Source: Sedimenticola sp.
Lineage (GTDB): Bacteria; Pseudomonadota; Gammaproteobacteria; Chromatiales; Chromatiaceae
Length of the DNA stretch: 5,438 bases
Reading direction: 5' to 3'
Assembly (NCBI GenBank): GCA_030619405.1
Contig: JAUXBK010000183.1
Location: forward strand, 1-5,438
Shown here: in pieces, positions 4,546 to 5,438 of the stretch
Layout: every line of letters begins with the position of its first letter
How positions within the stretch are numbered: the first letter of the stretch is position 1
The notes under the pieces: generated by a model
Told to the model about the DNA's origin: nothing
What the model saw: the letters and a program-made list of their open reading frames with translations, nothing else
Databases searched by the model: none
Made by a program: the position numbers and the translations under genes

Positions 4546-5352
4546 TTGACAAGTGATACCGAGCCGTTGGTGAAAATCCGTGGACTGCGCTTCTTTCGTG
4601 GGGAGCGTGCTATCTTTGACGGGGTGGACATCGACATCACCCGGGGCAGCATCACAGCCATCATGGGCCCCAGTGGTACCGGTAAGACCACACTGCTGAA
4701 GCTTATCAGTGGGCAGCTCCGCCCCCAGGGGGGCACGATTGAGGTGAATGGCCAGAACATTCACCAGTTGAGCCGCCGGGCGCTCTATCGGCTGCGAATC
4801 CGCATGGGTATGCTGTTTCAGAGTGGCGCGCTGTTGACCGATGTCAGCGTCTTCGACAATGTAGCCTATCCGTTGCAGGAGCACGCCCATCTGCCACCCT
4901 CCATGATCCGAAAGCTGGTGATGCTGAAGCTGGAGGCGGTCGGACTGCGCGGCGCCCGGGACCTGATGCCCAGTGCGCTCTCCGGCGGCATGGCCCGGCG
5001 GGTGGCCCTGGCAAGGGCGATTGCCCTGGACCCGATGATGATCATGTATGACGAGCCATTCACCGGGCAGGACCCGATATCGCTGGGTGTGCTGGTACAG
5101 CTCATCCGCGCCCTCAACGATGCCAGCCGACTGACCAGTATCATCGTTTCCCACGACGTTCAGGAGACCACTGAGATAGCCGACTACATCTATGTCATAT
5201 CCGATGGCCGGGTGATCGATCATGGTCCCCCGGATGCGATGATGCACTCCGATGCGCCCTGGACCGGTCAGTTCATGCGCGGTCTGGCCAATGGCCCGGT
5301 CCCCTTCCACTATCCCGCCCCCGGGCTGGAACAGGATCTCCTGGGGGCATGA
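4546..5352 (+). CDS. mlaF: Phospholipid ABC transporter ATP-binding protein MlaF
   Basis: This 268-residue protein is the ATPase of the MlaFEDB inner-membrane complex, which moves phospholipids between the inner membrane and periplasmic MlaC to maintain outer-membrane asymmetry. Visible motifs: Walker A GPSGTGKTT (41-49), Q-loop Gln92 in MLFQSGALLTD, signature LSGGMARR (145-152), Walker B IMYDEP with catalytic Glu170, GQDP D-loop (174-177) and His203 (VSHD). The MlaF-specific tail GPVPFHYPA (250-258) is present, and E. coli MlaF (269 aa) has GPVPFRYPA at the same place. I chose the TTG at 4546 as start: it leaves eight residues before the first conserved valine, as in E. coli, and has GGGAG at 4531-4535, 10 nt upstream. 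A longer reading from TTG 4492 would begin inside the terminator loop and is unlikely. mlaE follows after 37 nt. The rest of the operon (typically mlaDCB) would lie beyond the window. Confidence 0.95.
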   Translation: MTSDTEPLVKIRGLRFFRGERAIFDGVDIDITRGSITAIMGPSGTGKTTLLKLISGQLRPQGGTIEVNGQNIHQLSRRALYRLRIRMGMLFQSGALLTDVSVFDNVAYPLQEHAHLPPSMIRKLVMLKLEAVGLRGARDLMPSALSGGMARRVALARAIALDPMMIMYDEPFTGQDPISLGVLVQLIRALNDASRLTSIIVSHDVQETTEIADYIYVISDGRVIDHGPPDAMMHSDAPWTGQFMRGLANGPVPFHYPAPGLEQDLLGA

Positions 5353-5389
5353 TGGCTGTTTTGCGACATAGTGGTGTTAAGGTTCGGGC

Positions 5390-5438
5390 ATGCTAGAGCA
5401 GCTGGCAAGGCTCGGGCGAGTCGGAATCTCTATCCTGG
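5390..5438 (+). CDS. mlaE: MlaE-type lipid transport permease, N-terminal fragment (partial, runs off right edge)
   Basis: ATG at 5390 opens a frame reading MLEQLARLGRVGISIL to the window edge. TAAGG at 5378-5382 is a Shine-Dalgarno 7 nt upstream, and an in-frame stop (TAA 5378-5380) excludes longer forms. The position directly after mlaF and the N-terminal LxxLGR-type pattern fit MlaE, the permease subunit of the MlaFEDB complex. Only 16 residues are visible, so the call rests mainly on gene order. Confidence 0.75.
   Translation, partial: MLEQLARLGRVGISIL

Overview
The window looks like chromosomal DNA from a gammaproteobacterium with GC-rich genes. The main support is an MlaF ATPase that follows the Escherichia coli protein almost motif for motif. 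Further support comes from the first residues of a PntA-type transhydrogenase and from REP/MITE-like palindromes beginning GTAGG. I cannot name the genus from sequence alone; a chemolithotrophic or symbiotic sulfur-oxidiser lineage is only a guess.

Layout: (1) 1-64, minus strand: the first 21 codons of a proton-translocating NAD(P) transhydrogenase alpha subunit, running off the left edge. (2) About 65-912: a repeat-rich, non-coding divergent intergenic region. It holds two large imperfect palindromes (522-602 and 717-808), a dispersed TTATTGAGAAG-type repeat in both orientations, and a 36-bp direct repeat pair flanking the second palindrome. (3) 913-4417, plus strand: three tightly coupled genes (overlaps of 1 and 4 nt) for an iron-sulfur protein, a fumarate reductase/succinate dehydrogenase-like flavoprotein, and a NuoF-like NADH/FMN/[4Fe-4S] subunit. 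(4) 4478-4510: a strong intrinsic terminator. (5) 4546 onward: the start of an mla phospholipid-transport operon, with complete mlaF and the first 16 codons of mlaE.

The three-gene operon is the item of interest. It puts an NADH-oxidising module from complex I next to the dicarboxylate-handling flavoprotein of complex II, wired by a protein predicted to carry one [2Fe-2S] and two [4Fe-4S] clusters. There is no membrane anchor and no NuoE gene. The simplest reading is a soluble NADH:fumarate (or similar enoate) oxidoreductase, or the reverse, with electrons passing NADH -> FMN -> [4Fe-4S] -> three clusters -> non-covalent FAD -> substrate. The active-site residues of the SdhA/FrdA/NadB superfamily are all present, but the covalent-FAD histidine is not. 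The substrate and direction of this complex are inference, not shown. The divergent transhydrogenase gene also handles NAD(H)/NADP(H), so a shared redox theme is possible. The mla genes beyond the terminator look like an unrelated outer-membrane lipid homeostasis unit.
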